Below are positions 1-5,458 of a stretch of 5,458 nt of DNA, in pieces (positions within the stretch are counted from its first letter, which is position 1; every line of letters begins with the position of its first letter). The translations under genes and the position numbers were made by a program. The stretch is from Bacteroidaceae bacterium (GTDB lineage Bacteria > Bacteroidota > Bacteroidia > Bacteroidales > Bacteroidaceae): NCBI GenBank assembly GCA_016284115.1, contig JAEEOD010000373.1:1-5458 (forward strand), in the 5' to 3' direction. The notes under the pieces are model-generated. The model saw only the letters and a program-made list of their open reading frames with translations. It was not told where the DNA came from and searched no databases.

Positions 1-433
1 AGTAAGGGAAGCCTTTCTCAATGAACCCATACTTGTTCAGCACCTGCATGGTCTTGGAGTCTGGGCTGACATGAATGTGATTGTAACCGGAATCAATAAA
101 GTTCTTAAGATTCTGATCACCAATTTCCAGCGAGAGTGCAGGACGGATGGTAATTGCAAGGGGGTTCATACCATACTTATGCTTCAGCATATAGTTGACG
201 TACGAACCGTCCTTTCCTCCGCTACAAGGCACTATACAATCGAAGCCGCCATCCTTTGAACGGAACTTGTCAAGCAGAGCATGGAGTTCTTTTTGACGAG
301 CATCCCAGTCAAGGGTCTTCTTTTCCTCTTGCCACTGGCATGCATTGCAATAACCACGTTCATCAAAACCGATACGCGGACGTGTAGACATGTTCAGACA
401 ATGCTTACACCAAAAAACTTTCTTTGTTGCCAT
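1..433 (-). CDS. N-acetyl sugar amidotransferase (WbpG/PseA/PtmG family), N-terminal part
   Basis: Only the first 144 residues are in the window; the gene continues past the left edge. I translated it from the ATG at 433. A zinc-ribbon-like cysteine set opens the protein (CKHC at 9-12, CNAC at 29-32), around an STRPRIGFDERG stretch at 16-27 that is typical of this family. A PP-loop ATP-binding motif, SGGKDGSY, follows at 71-78. Known relatives (WbpG, PseA, PtmG) are roughly 370-380 residues and convert a sugar N-acetyl group to an acetamidino group. They activate the amide with ATP and take ammonia, often from HisH/HisF-like partners. Here it follows a CMP-nonulosonate synthetase and an acetyltransferase, so the inferred substrate is a nonulosonic acid or its CMP form. 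The start is 17 nt after the acetyltransferase stop, with no Shine-Dalgarno sequence. Family assignment is strong; the exact substrate is inference. Confidence 0.9.
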   Translation of the reverse strand, partial: MATKKVFWCKHCLNMSTRPRIGFDERGYCNACQWQEEKKTLDWDARQKELHALLDKFRSKDGGFDCIVPCSGGKDGSYVNYMLKHKYGMNPLAITIRPALSLEIGDQNLKNFIDSGYNHIHVSPDSKTMQVLNKYGFIEKGFPY

Positions 434-450
434 AATTAAATGATTTAAAA
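434..450 (-). other. AT-rich 17-nt gene junction with short palindrome
   Basis: The gap between the acetyltransferase stop and the amidotransferase start is almost entirely A and T. It holds a perfect inverted repeat, TTAAAT-G-ATTTAA, at 436-448. The 1-nt centre is too small for a normal hairpin loop and there is no T-run or GC stem, so I do not call a terminator. An A/T-rich leader just before the ATG is the usual substitute for a Shine-Dalgarno sequence in Bacteroidota, and this stretch fits that role. It is the only wholly noncoding, non-repeat junction of any size in the window. Confidence 0.4.
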
Positions 451-993
451 TTATAATTGTTTTAGAATTTTTGCCGGGACACCGCCTACAACGCAGAATG
501 GAGGCACATCCTTAGTTACAACTGCGCCGGCAGCTACTACACTATTTTCTCCAATAGTTACACCTTTAAGAATAATTGAATTGGCACCACACCATGCACC
601 CTTTTTAATGATAACCGGTGCACTAGGAGTGTAACCTTGTTCACTGATAGGTTTGGTTTTATCTGTAAAAGCATGATCGTTAGTATAAATATGTACTCCT
701 GATCCAAATAGTACGTCATCTTCTACAACAATATAACCACCAACTGTATCTGCAAAGAACATACACCCAGGTCTCATCACAACGTTTTCGCCTAAGGTTA
801 TCTCGCTTGTATTCACAGCATACGAATACGGGCGCATCTCTGCAGTATCAGCAAATTGCTTAAACTTTTGCTTACAAATTTTCTTGCCTAATCTTTTAAT
901 AAAAAGGCGCCAATGTGTAAAGGGGCAGTCTGGCCCTAATCTGTCAGCCTCTTTGTCAAATTTTCGTTTTTTCAAAATGTCAGATATCAACAT
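451..993 (-). CDS. Hexapeptide-repeat (LbH) acetyltransferase, NodL/LacA-like
   Basis: This is a 180-residue protein with the left-handed beta-helix fold of acetyl-CoA-dependent O/N-acetyltransferases. Imperfect hexapeptide repeats run from about residue 62 to 165 (for example ITLGEN, IVVEDDVLFGSG, VTIGEN, SVVAAGAVV). The probable catalytic histidine is His107 in YTNDHAF, and the C-terminus carries the family ending GVPAKIL at 171-177. The N-terminal 60 residues are basic, with a DRLGPDCPFTHW stretch at 17-28 that I associate with acetyltransferases of polysaccharide loci. It starts 3 nt after the cytidylyltransferase stop, so it is surely co-transcribed. I infer that it acetylates the nonulosonic acid, its precursor or another residue of the same glycan; O- versus N-acetylation cannot be told from sequence. 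It does not resemble the PglD/NeuD-type N-acetyltransferase, which has an N-terminal Rossmann-like domain. Confidence 0.88.
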   Translation of the reverse strand: MLISDILKKRKFDKEADRLGPDCPFTHWRLFIKRLGKKICKQKFKQFADTAEMRPYSYAVNTSEITLGENVVMRPGCMFFADTVGGYIVVEDDVLFGSGVHIYTNDHAFTDKTKPISEQGYTPSAPVIIKKGAWCGANSIILKGVTIGENSVVAAGAVVTKDVPPFCVVGGVPAKILKQL

Positions 994-996
994 ACT

Positions 997-1767
997 TTAT
1001 TTCCAACTATTTGCTTTTTTAAACGTTTCCTTAAAAGAGTCCTCGTTCTCATAGAGGTATTTCGCAATCACCTGCATCAGTTCGTAGTCCTCCTCTGAGT
1101 CAATATCCAATATGCCAGTATCCTTCATCACCACTGCATCGCAATTGGAATTGAAGAAAGTTGCATGTTCCTTATTCCTCAATGCATCAGGGCTATAAGC
1201 ATAGATTGAAGCATTCATATCATAAAATACCGGAGCTTCCTGGCGGGTAGTGAAGTTTGAAGGAATGGCCTTGCAAAAGAATCCATCCTCCTCTTTCACC
1301 ATATTAAAGTAAGGGTTACGTCTGGATGGTGCAACAGAATAAACCACATCCACATCAGCACGTTGTTTCTTTCGCTCAATGGCATTTTTAACATCCTCTA
1401 CAGTACGCAAAGGAGAAGTGATGTCCAAGTCAACCACCATATCAAACTTGCAAGCGAAAGCCTCTTCTGCTTTTTTCAAACTATCCAAGATGACAGCCAC
1501 CTTAGGCACTTTATCACCAGCCAGGCTTTCTTCACGATGGATAATAGTAACAGGCACATCCTTTACCCTACGAACCAAATCTTTAAGAGGCTCGCTATCT
1601 GTGTTCAATACCACCTTAATGTCATCACCAGCGCCATATCTTTCCATATACAGTGCAATGTTTGCCATAGAATACCATACCAATGGCACATCCAAGAAGT
1701 CGCGGGCATTTTTGCCCTTTACGCCTTTGGAACCGGCACGGCCGCATAATGTAAACAGAATGTTCAT
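997..1767 (-). CDS. neuA: CMP-nonulosonate cytidylyltransferase (acylneuraminate cytidylyltransferase family)
   Basis: The 256-residue protein activates a nonulosonic acid with CTP, giving the CMP-sugar and pyrophosphate; it is cytosolic. The N-terminal nucleotide-binding loop is CGRAGSKGVKGKN at 8-20. DLDITSPLR at 113-121 is the conserved core motif, and RQEAPVFYDMNASIYAY at 175-191 matches the sugar-binding region of the family. DIDSEEDYEL at 221-230 is the conserved C-terminal acidic motif near the metal site. It is single-domain and slightly longer than the roughly 230 residues common for NeuA/LegF. The start at 1767 lies 1 nt after the preceding oxidoreductase stop and, unusually here, has a good Shine-Dalgarno-like sequence upstream. 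The choice between NeuA (Neu5Ac), LegF (legionaminate) and PseF (pseudaminate) cannot be made from these motifs; the locus context favours a LegF-like role. Confidence 0.92.
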   Translation of the reverse strand: MNILFTLCGRAGSKGVKGKNARDFLDVPLVWYSMANIALYMERYGAGDDIKVVLNTDSEPLKDLVRRVKDVPVTIIHREESLAGDKVPKVAVILDSLKKAEEAFACKFDMVVDLDITSPLRTVEDVKNAIERKKQRADVDVVYSVAPSRRNPYFNMVKEEDGFFCKAIPSNFTTRQEAPVFYDMNASIYAYSPDALRNKEHATFFNSNCDAVVMKDTGILDIDSEEDYELMQVIAKYLYENEDSFKETFKKANSWK

Positions 1768-1768
1768 A

Positions 1769-2719
1769 TTAGAATTCTCCTTTTGCTATTTTCAGCACTT
1801 GGTACGCATGTTCCGGAGTGCTGTCGTTTATCGTTTTATTATTAATTATCTCAAAGAAATGTGCAATTTCTGCCATCTGGAAAGCATTACGTTCGCTGTC
1901 CAACTTGATGGTTTCTCCTTTCTTCAAATTGCTCACTGTACCAGCTATCAAATCACAATGAATCGTGTCATCATCTGTAAACAGGTCAAGTGTGCGTTGC
2001 GTTTGACGACCAAAGTAGTCAAGATGGAGCTCAAAGGTGGTCTTATCGTTCTTACCTATATAAATAGCCAAATCATCACTATCAATCTCCAGATTGGATA
2101 CCTTATTAATCATTGAATGGTATTCAGTTGGCATTCCAAAGAGCCAAGTAAGATAATCCCATTCATGAATCAAATCAATACTGACTCCCCCACCCATATC
2201 TTTGTGAGCGCTATAGGTCTTGCGATAGTCCTGTCCAGGACGCCAATCAGGAAGATAGCTGGAAGACATTGCCCTTGCACATATCACATCATTTAGATTC
2301 ACGTTCTGCTTGACATATTGCAGTACGGCATTGTAATGCAAAGGACAAGCAACATATGAAGGGATGTGTTTGATGGTCTCAAATATCTTCTCATCAACCT
2401 CTGTGCTATCAAACACTGGCTTTTCGATGAAGAATGATTTAGTATGAGCGTTAAAACGCTCTACCGTCTCATAGTGCATAGATGTAGGATTGGTCACAAA
2501 CACTACATCATACTGGCGGTCAGCAGGTATCTCATCAGCATACAGATAAGTATTATTAACCAGCGGCTGTAACTCATCTGCCAGCGGTCTGTCCAGAGAA
2601 CTGCGGTATAGATCCACCGTACAACTATCACCCCGTGATGCCAAATAAGCATGCACATTCTTTAGGTGACGTGTAGCAATGGAACCAAGTCCTACAAAAG
2701 CTATCTTATATTGCTTCAT
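1769..2719 (-). CDS. Gfo/Idh/MocA-family oxidoreductase, canonical active site
   Basis: This is a 316-residue NAD(P)-dependent sugar oxidoreductase. The Rossmann dinucleotide-binding loop is GLGSIATRH at 10-18. The family's EKP motif, whose lysine is catalytic, is at 99-101. GGGVSIDLIHEWD at 176-188 matches the GGG..xD..xH..D signature, with His185 the likely acid/base. YLPDWRPGQDYR at 155-166 has a counterpart in the gene just upstream, so the two are distant paralogues. The ATG overlaps the preceding stop as ATGA, suggesting translational coupling. The reaction is unknown: oxidation, reduction or epimerisation of a nonulosonate or of a hexosamine precursor are all possible. From memory, Campylobacter legionaminate loci carry an oxidoreductase gene (ptmF) in a comparable position between the 2-epimerase and the CMP-sugar synthetase. 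That resemblance is context only. Confidence 0.88.
   Translation of the reverse strand: MKQYKIAFVGLGSIATRHLKNVHAYLASRGDSCTVDLYRSSLDRPLADELQPLVNNTYLYADEIPADRQYDVVFVTNPTSMHYETVERFNAHTKSFFIEKPVFDSTEVDEKIFETIKHIPSYVACPLHYNAVLQYVKQNVNLNDVICARAMSSSYLPDWRPGQDYRKTYSAHKDMGGGVSIDLIHEWDYLTWLFGMPTEYHSMINKVSNLEIDSDDLAIYIGKNDKTTFELHLDYFGRQTQRTLDLFTDDDTIHCDLIAGTVSNLKKGETIKLDSERNAFQMAEIAHFFEIINNKTINDSTPEHAYQVLKIAKGEF
1777..1783 (-). promoter_or_regulatory. Shine-Dalgarno-like site before the cytidylyltransferase
   Basis: On the minus strand AAAGGAG sits 9 nt upstream of the cytidylyltransferase ATG, inside the last codons of the preceding oxidoreductase. It is the only junction in the window with a convincing match. 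Because the sequence also encodes the oxidoreductase C-terminus (AKGEF), the match could be chance. Confidence 0.4.
2716..2719 (-). other. ATGA stop/start overlap between the two oxidoreductases
   Basis: On the minus strand the TGA of the upstream oxidoreductase and the ATG of the next share four bases. This arrangement usually means translational coupling and often goes with fixed stoichiometry of interacting proteins. It supports reading the two Gfo/Idh genes as a functional pair, although that is inference. Confidence 0.8.
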
Positions 2720-3693
2720 GCCTCAATCTTGTCAATAATCTTCAGCAGCTCAAAGTCCTTATCGAAAGTCCAAGCTGGAACAACCTTAGGGTTGGCAATC
2801 TGTGCTAGGAATGCGTTCAATTCCTCACGATAAGGATTCTCTGTTATAAAAGCGGCATAACCCTCTACATGCTCGGAAGCATCATCAAACTGGATAGTCT
2901 GCATTTCCTTGGTTTCAATGTTGTACTCCTGCAAAGAATCAGCTGTTCCATTCCAAGACATCTGGAAGGTTTCACCATACACATCAATGTGACGGATAGA
3001 CTTTCTTGTTACCACATCAGCTGCCAAAACACCTTTATTGCCATTCTCGTGCTCAATGGTAATAAGGTAGTTGTCGTTATAGTTAATATTGAGCTGAGTG
3101 TTCTTGCTCTTAACTGCACTCACACTCTTGATAGGTCCAAAAGCTGTAACAATCCATGGCAGGTCAATGGCCATAATTTCACGACAGCCATTGGTTCTGG
3201 GATTACCAATGAAATAGTTGTTATAGCTCTCCCAAGGATGCCAATCGGGAAGGTACTGACCAATGTGATAGATATAGTTCAACGGACAATTTGCCTTGTT
3301 GGCCTTCTCTATGACAGTCTGAGTTTCCTTGCGGTACAAGAACGTTGAAGAGAGGAAAAGCACTTTACCCTTCTCCTTGGCTAAAGCCATATTCTCTGCA
3401 TAACCATCTGCCACTAGATTAATCTCCGTGAATACGTGAAGATTGTTCTGCAAGCACTCTTTGATGATTGCAGCATGAGAAAGAGGTGATGTACTAATCA
3501 CAGCCGCATCAGGATGCTCTACTGCAACAGCATCAGCAATGCTGGCATAACACTTCAAGCCAAACTTCTCCTTGACTTCTGCACAACGGCTCTCCTGACT
3601 ATCTATGCCAAAGAGCTGTATATCCTTATTCTCGCTCAACAAGCGTATTCTGCGCTTGCCCATTGAGCCAAGACCAATAACAATTATCTTCAT
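2716..3693 (-). CDS. Gfo/Idh/MocA-family protein with non-canonical active site
   Basis: The 325-residue protein has an intact Rossmann loop, GLGSMGKRR at 7-15, and the overall Gfo/Idh layout. The usual EKP motif is replaced by EIN at 90-92, so the catalytic lysine is an isoleucine. The segment equivalent to GGG..xD..xH..D reads NGCREIMAIDLPW (168-180), which puts Asp where the histidine normally is. YLPDWHPWESY at 147-157 is shared in outline with the next gene. I recall a Gfo/Idh subgroup in polysaccharide loci with a similar YLPDWHPWEDY ... REI ... W pattern, so the deviation may be a subgroup trait rather than decay. The reading frame is full length with no lesion. It begins in an ATGA overlap with the epimerase stop. 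It may be a divergent enzyme, an isomerase, or a non-catalytic partner of the next gene product; the substrate is unknown. Confidence 0.85.
   Translation of the reverse strand: MKIIVIGLGSMGKRRIRLLSENKDIQLFGIDSQESRCAEVKEKFGLKCYASIADAVAVEHPDAAVISTSPLSHAAIIKECLQNNLHVFTEINLVADGYAENMALAKEKGKVLFLSSTFLYRKETQTVIEKANKANCPLNYIYHIGQYLPDWHPWESYNNYFIGNPRTNGCREIMAIDLPWIVTAFGPIKSVSAVKSKNTQLNINYNDNYLITIEHENGNKGVLAADVVTRKSIRHIDVYGETFQMSWNGTADSLQEYNIETKEMQTIQFDDASEHVEGYAAFITENPYREELNAFLAQIANPKVVPAWTFDKDFELLKIIDKIEA
3690..3693 (-). other. ATGA stop/start overlap between epimerase and oxidoreductase
   Basis: The TGA ending the 2-epimerase and the ATG of the first oxidoreductase overlap by four bases on the minus strand. 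No Shine-Dalgarno sequence precedes this ATG, so re-initiation by ribosomes finishing the epimerase is the likely route to translation. Confidence 0.8.
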
Positions 3694-4838
3694 AAATCGT
3701 AGAAATGTTTCTGTACCAAATTATCTAAAGGATAGATCTTGATGACATTTAAAATGGCATCACAAGTACCTTCTTTATAATAGGGATTATCGATTGACTT
3801 GCTGCCATAAGCAACAACCTTCTTCATACCTTCCTTAATCTCCTCAGTGGAATAACCACAATGTATTACGCTATCAGCAGCAATACGCCCCTTCTGACGG
3901 TCACCAATATCTAACGTAGGTATTCTAAAACTGGGCACCTCGATAATACCACTGGAGCTGTTTCCAATCACTGCCTTCATATACTTCAAAGCAGAAAAAT
4001 AACGTCTCTGACCCAATGACGGGATGAACATACATCTTCCCTCATTCCTATCCACATATTCCTGAATGCGCTTGATGATAATCTGTGAGTTGGTGTCGGA
4101 ATTTGAATAGGTGAAGATGATATGATAATCCTTATAATCATCCAAAGCCTGCAATAGGTTCAACACCTGAGTTTCAGAGGACATATTGCTAAGCGTAACA
4201 GGATGATAGGTGCAGAGGAAGCACTTGTCAGTCAACTGGAAGGTCAAGCTTTGCTCTATCTCCTCCTTGCTCATGAAGTCGTTCTTCATCACATTCTCCA
4301 CACCAAGCGCACCCACATTGAACACTCTTTCAGGCTGCTCACCCAACTGAATCACGCGCTTGCGATAAGCTTCAGTAGAAGTGAAATGCAAATGACTCAT
4401 CTTGGTAATGGCGTGACGGATTGCATCATCAAAAGCACCTTCCGTAATCTCACCACCATGCAGGTGTGCAATAGGTATCTTGTAGATTAATGCGGCAGAA
4501 GCGACAGCCAGCATTTCATAGCGATCACCCAATATCAGAAGCAAGTCAGGCTTCAAAGCATCAAAGGCATCTGCAAAGCCACTTACTCCCCTACTGATTG
4601 CTTTAGCTGTAGTGTTGGCAGTATCCGCAGCCTCATCATCAGCCATATATACCTTGTAGTCAATGGTGAAACCGTCTCGTTCAATCTCCTTATAGGTCTC
4701 GCCCTGGAGTTTCGACAGATGCTGGTTGGTCGCAATAATCTGCAACTGCAATTCTGGATCATCCTTAATGGCTTTCATCAAGCCTCTAAGGATGCCATAT
4801 TCAGCACGACTACCGGTGACTACACAAATCTTACGCAT
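3690..4838 (-). CDS. neuC: UDP-N-acetylhexosamine 2-epimerase, hydrolysing (NeuC/LegG type)
   Basis: From the ATG at 4838 the product is 382 residues, the normal size for the family. It releases a free 2-epimerised sugar (ManNAc, or the 2,4-diacetamido-6-deoxy analogue for LegG) and UDP, the substrate of the neighbouring synthase. The two-lobed GT-B-like fold is visible. The N-terminal VTGSRAEYG is at 7-15. GDRYE at 105-109 and HLHGGE at 125-130 follow, then FDDAIRHAITK. The C-terminal lobe has HPVT at 212-215, whose histidine corresponds to the catalytic His213 of WecB, plus GNSSSGIIE at 292-300 and GDRQKGR at 312-318. An in-frame TTG at 4874 would add 12 residues (MKPETWNLKLKR), but those are encoded by a heptamer repeat, and the conserved protein starts at MRKICVV, so I chose 4838. 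NeuC and LegG are not separable by eye. Confidence 0.92.
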   Translation of the reverse strand: MRKICVVTGSRAEYGILRGLMKAIKDDPELQLQIIATNQHLSKLQGETYKEIERDGFTIDYKVYMADDEAADTANTTAKAISRGVSGFADAFDALKPDLLLILGDRYEMLAVASAALIYKIPIAHLHGGEITEGAFDDAIRHAITKMSHLHFTSTEAYRKRVIQLGEQPERVFNVGALGVENVMKNDFMSKEEIEQSLTFQLTDKCFLCTYHPVTLSNMSSETQVLNLLQALDDYKDYHIIFTYSNSDTNSQIIIKRIQEYVDRNEGRCMFIPSLGQRRYFSALKYMKAVIGNSSSGIIEVPSFRIPTLDIGDRQKGRIAADSVIHCGYSTEEIKEGMKKVVAYGSKSIDNPYYKEGTCDAILNVIKIYPLDNLVQKHFYDL

Positions 4839-4846
4839 ACGCTTTA

Positions 4847-4874
4847 GTTTCAAGTTCCATGTTTCAGGTTTCAA
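4847..4874 (-). repeat. Four-copy heptamer tandem repeat at the neuB/neuC junction
   Basis: On the minus strand the sequence reads TTGAAAC, CTGAAAC, ATGGAAC, TTGAAAC: four 7-nt units following a (T/C/A)TGAAAC consensus with one internal mismatch. The array overlaps the synthase stop codon (4871-4873) and fills most of the 32-nt gap before the epimerase ATG. It contains TTG and ATG triplets, so automated callers may extend the epimerase into it. I have the impression that similar TGAAAC-type heptamers recur at gene junctions in Bacteroides/Prevotella polysaccharide loci, but that is recollection and not shown by this window. Confidence 0.75.
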
Positions 4875-5458
4875 ATCTCAATGAGTTCGTCCTCGGAGAA
4901 ATCTCGTTTTGCCTTTGTTCCTACAACTTCTTCCCAACGCATAGGTGATATTCCGCTGCCGGGACGCTTTACGGTCAGGTTCTGTTCTGTGAACACCTCT
5001 CCCGCTTTAATATCGCAAGCGGCAACGATACTCTTTCGAGCAATAGCAATGTTCTTTTTCTCGCTTTCGCTTACATGTTTGGTACCATCACCACCTACAG
5101 CCTTTTCAATATTGCGAATGGCAGAAACCATTGCTTTCAGCTCATCAGTTTCAAGGCTGGCTTTGTGATCAGGACCTTCCATGTTGCGGTCAAGAGTAAA
5201 GTGTTTCTCTATTACGGTCGCACCAAGTGCAACTGCTGCAATGGGAACTTCAATGCCTTTGGTATGGTCTGAATAACCTACCTCAACTCCAAACTCTTTT
5301 CTGAGTGCATCCATAGCTTTGAGGTTTACATCCTCAAAAGGTGTAGGATATTCTGTGTTGCAGTGCAGTAATATCAAATTCTCTTTGGAAAGACCATTCT
5401 TGTAAAGTGCATCAACAGCAGCACGAACATCCTCCATATCGCACATGCCAGTGCTGAG
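4871..5458 (-). CDS. neuB: Nonulosonic acid synthase (NeuB/LegI type), C-terminal part
   Basis: The frame is open to the right edge; the visible 195 residues begin LSTGM, an internal barrel motif, so the ATG at 5446 is not the start. The enzyme condenses a free 2-acetamido mannose-type sugar with phosphoenolpyruvate to form a nine-carbon ulosonic acid. GYSDHT (visible 61-66) and EKHFTLDR (84-91) carry two histidines 21 residues apart, matching the metal ligands His215 and His236 of Neisseria NeuB. By that match about 150 residues are missing. GPDHKASLE at 95-103 fits NeuB/LegI rather than PseI. The C-terminal SAF (antifreeze-like) domain spans about 137-195; the arginine of KRPGSG (164-169) is the probable counterpart of the substrate-contacting Arg314. 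GISPMRW at 169-175 reminds me of LegI sequences, a weak hint of legionaminate. The TGA lies inside the heptamer repeat before the epimerase. Confidence 0.93.
   Translation of the reverse strand, partial: LSTGMCDMEDVRAAVDALYKNGLSKENLILLHCNTEYPTPFEDVNLKAMDALRKEFGVEVGYSDHTKGIEVPIAAVALGATVIEKHFTLDRNMEGPDHKASLETDELKAMVSAIRNIEKAVGGDGTKHVSESEKKNIAIARKSIVAACDIKAGEVFTEQNLTVKRPGSGISPMRWEEVVGTKAKRDFSEDELIEI

Noticed and set aside
71..259. A 62-codon plus-strand open frame at the left end
   Set aside because: The minus strand here encodes the amidotransferase PP-loop region, which explains the sequence.
436..448. TTAAAT-G-ATTTAA palindrome as a terminator or operator before the amidotransferase
   Set aside because: The arms are A/T only, the centre is a single base and no T-run follows. 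I also see no good Bacteroidota promoter pair (TTTG near -33, TAnnTTTG near -7) upstream of the start.
451..993. Acetyltransferase as a recently acquired AT-rich cassette
   Set aside because: By count, bases 481-960 hold 196 G+C of 480 (about 41%), not clearly different from the neighbours, and no repeats or mobile-element remnants flank it.
1379..2116. A 245-codon open frame on the plus strand, antisense to the cytidylyltransferase and the second oxidoreductase
   Set aside because: It crosses the junction of two well-supported minus-strand genes and has no recognisable motif. Its composition is what a reverse-frame shadow of these genes would give.
2869..3348. A 159-codon plus-strand open frame opposite the first oxidoreductase
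   Set aside because: It lies wholly within a conserved minus-strand gene and shows no domain; the hydrophobic runs are antisense artefacts.
4839..4874. A 12-residue N-terminal extension of the epimerase starting at TTG
   Set aside because: The extension is encoded by the heptamer repeat, uses a rare start and precedes the conserved family N-terminus, so it is unlikely to be translated as the main form.

Overview
The window looks like the middle of a bacterial surface-polysaccharide or glycan locus, probably from a Bacteroidota member of the Bacteroides/Prevotella type. The evidence for that host is indirect: moderate GC (about 41-45% in the stretches I counted), almost no Shine-Dalgarno sequences at the starts, very tight gene packing, and a heptamer repeat at one gene junction. 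The genus cannot be fixed from this window.

All seven genes lie on the minus strand and read right to left as one operon segment. In order of transcription they are: a nonulosonic acid synthase of the NeuB/LegI type (5' part outside the window); a hydrolysing UDP-HexNAc 2-epimerase of the NeuC/LegG type; two consecutive Gfo/Idh/MocA oxidoreductases; a CMP-nonulosonate cytidylyltransferase of the NeuA/LegF type; a left-handed beta-helix acetyltransferase; and the first 144 residues of an N-acetyl sugar amidotransferase of the WbpG/PseA/PtmG type, which runs off the left edge. Junctions are 4-nt ATGA overlaps (twice), gaps of 1 and 3 nt, a 17-nt AT-rich gap, and a 32-nt gap made mostly of a heptamer repeat. 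No stretch longer than 300 bases lacks a gene, and no promoter, terminator, RNA gene or mobile element is visible.

Together the genes describe synthesis and activation of a nine-carbon acidic sugar (sialic, legionaminic or related). The epimerase releases a free 2-acetamido mannose-type sugar. The synthase condenses it with phosphoenolpyruvate, and the cytidylyltransferase makes the CMP-donor. The acetyltransferase and the amidotransferase look like tailoring enzymes, the latter turning an acetamido group into an acetamidino (acetimidoyl) group. The amidotransferase points to a legionaminate-like diamino sugar rather than plain N-acetylneuraminate, but the 4,6-dehydratase and aminotransferase that would prove this are not in the window. 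The points most worth a second look are the oxidoreductase pair, in which one member lacks the family's usual catalytic residues, and the heptamer repeat that decides the epimerase start.
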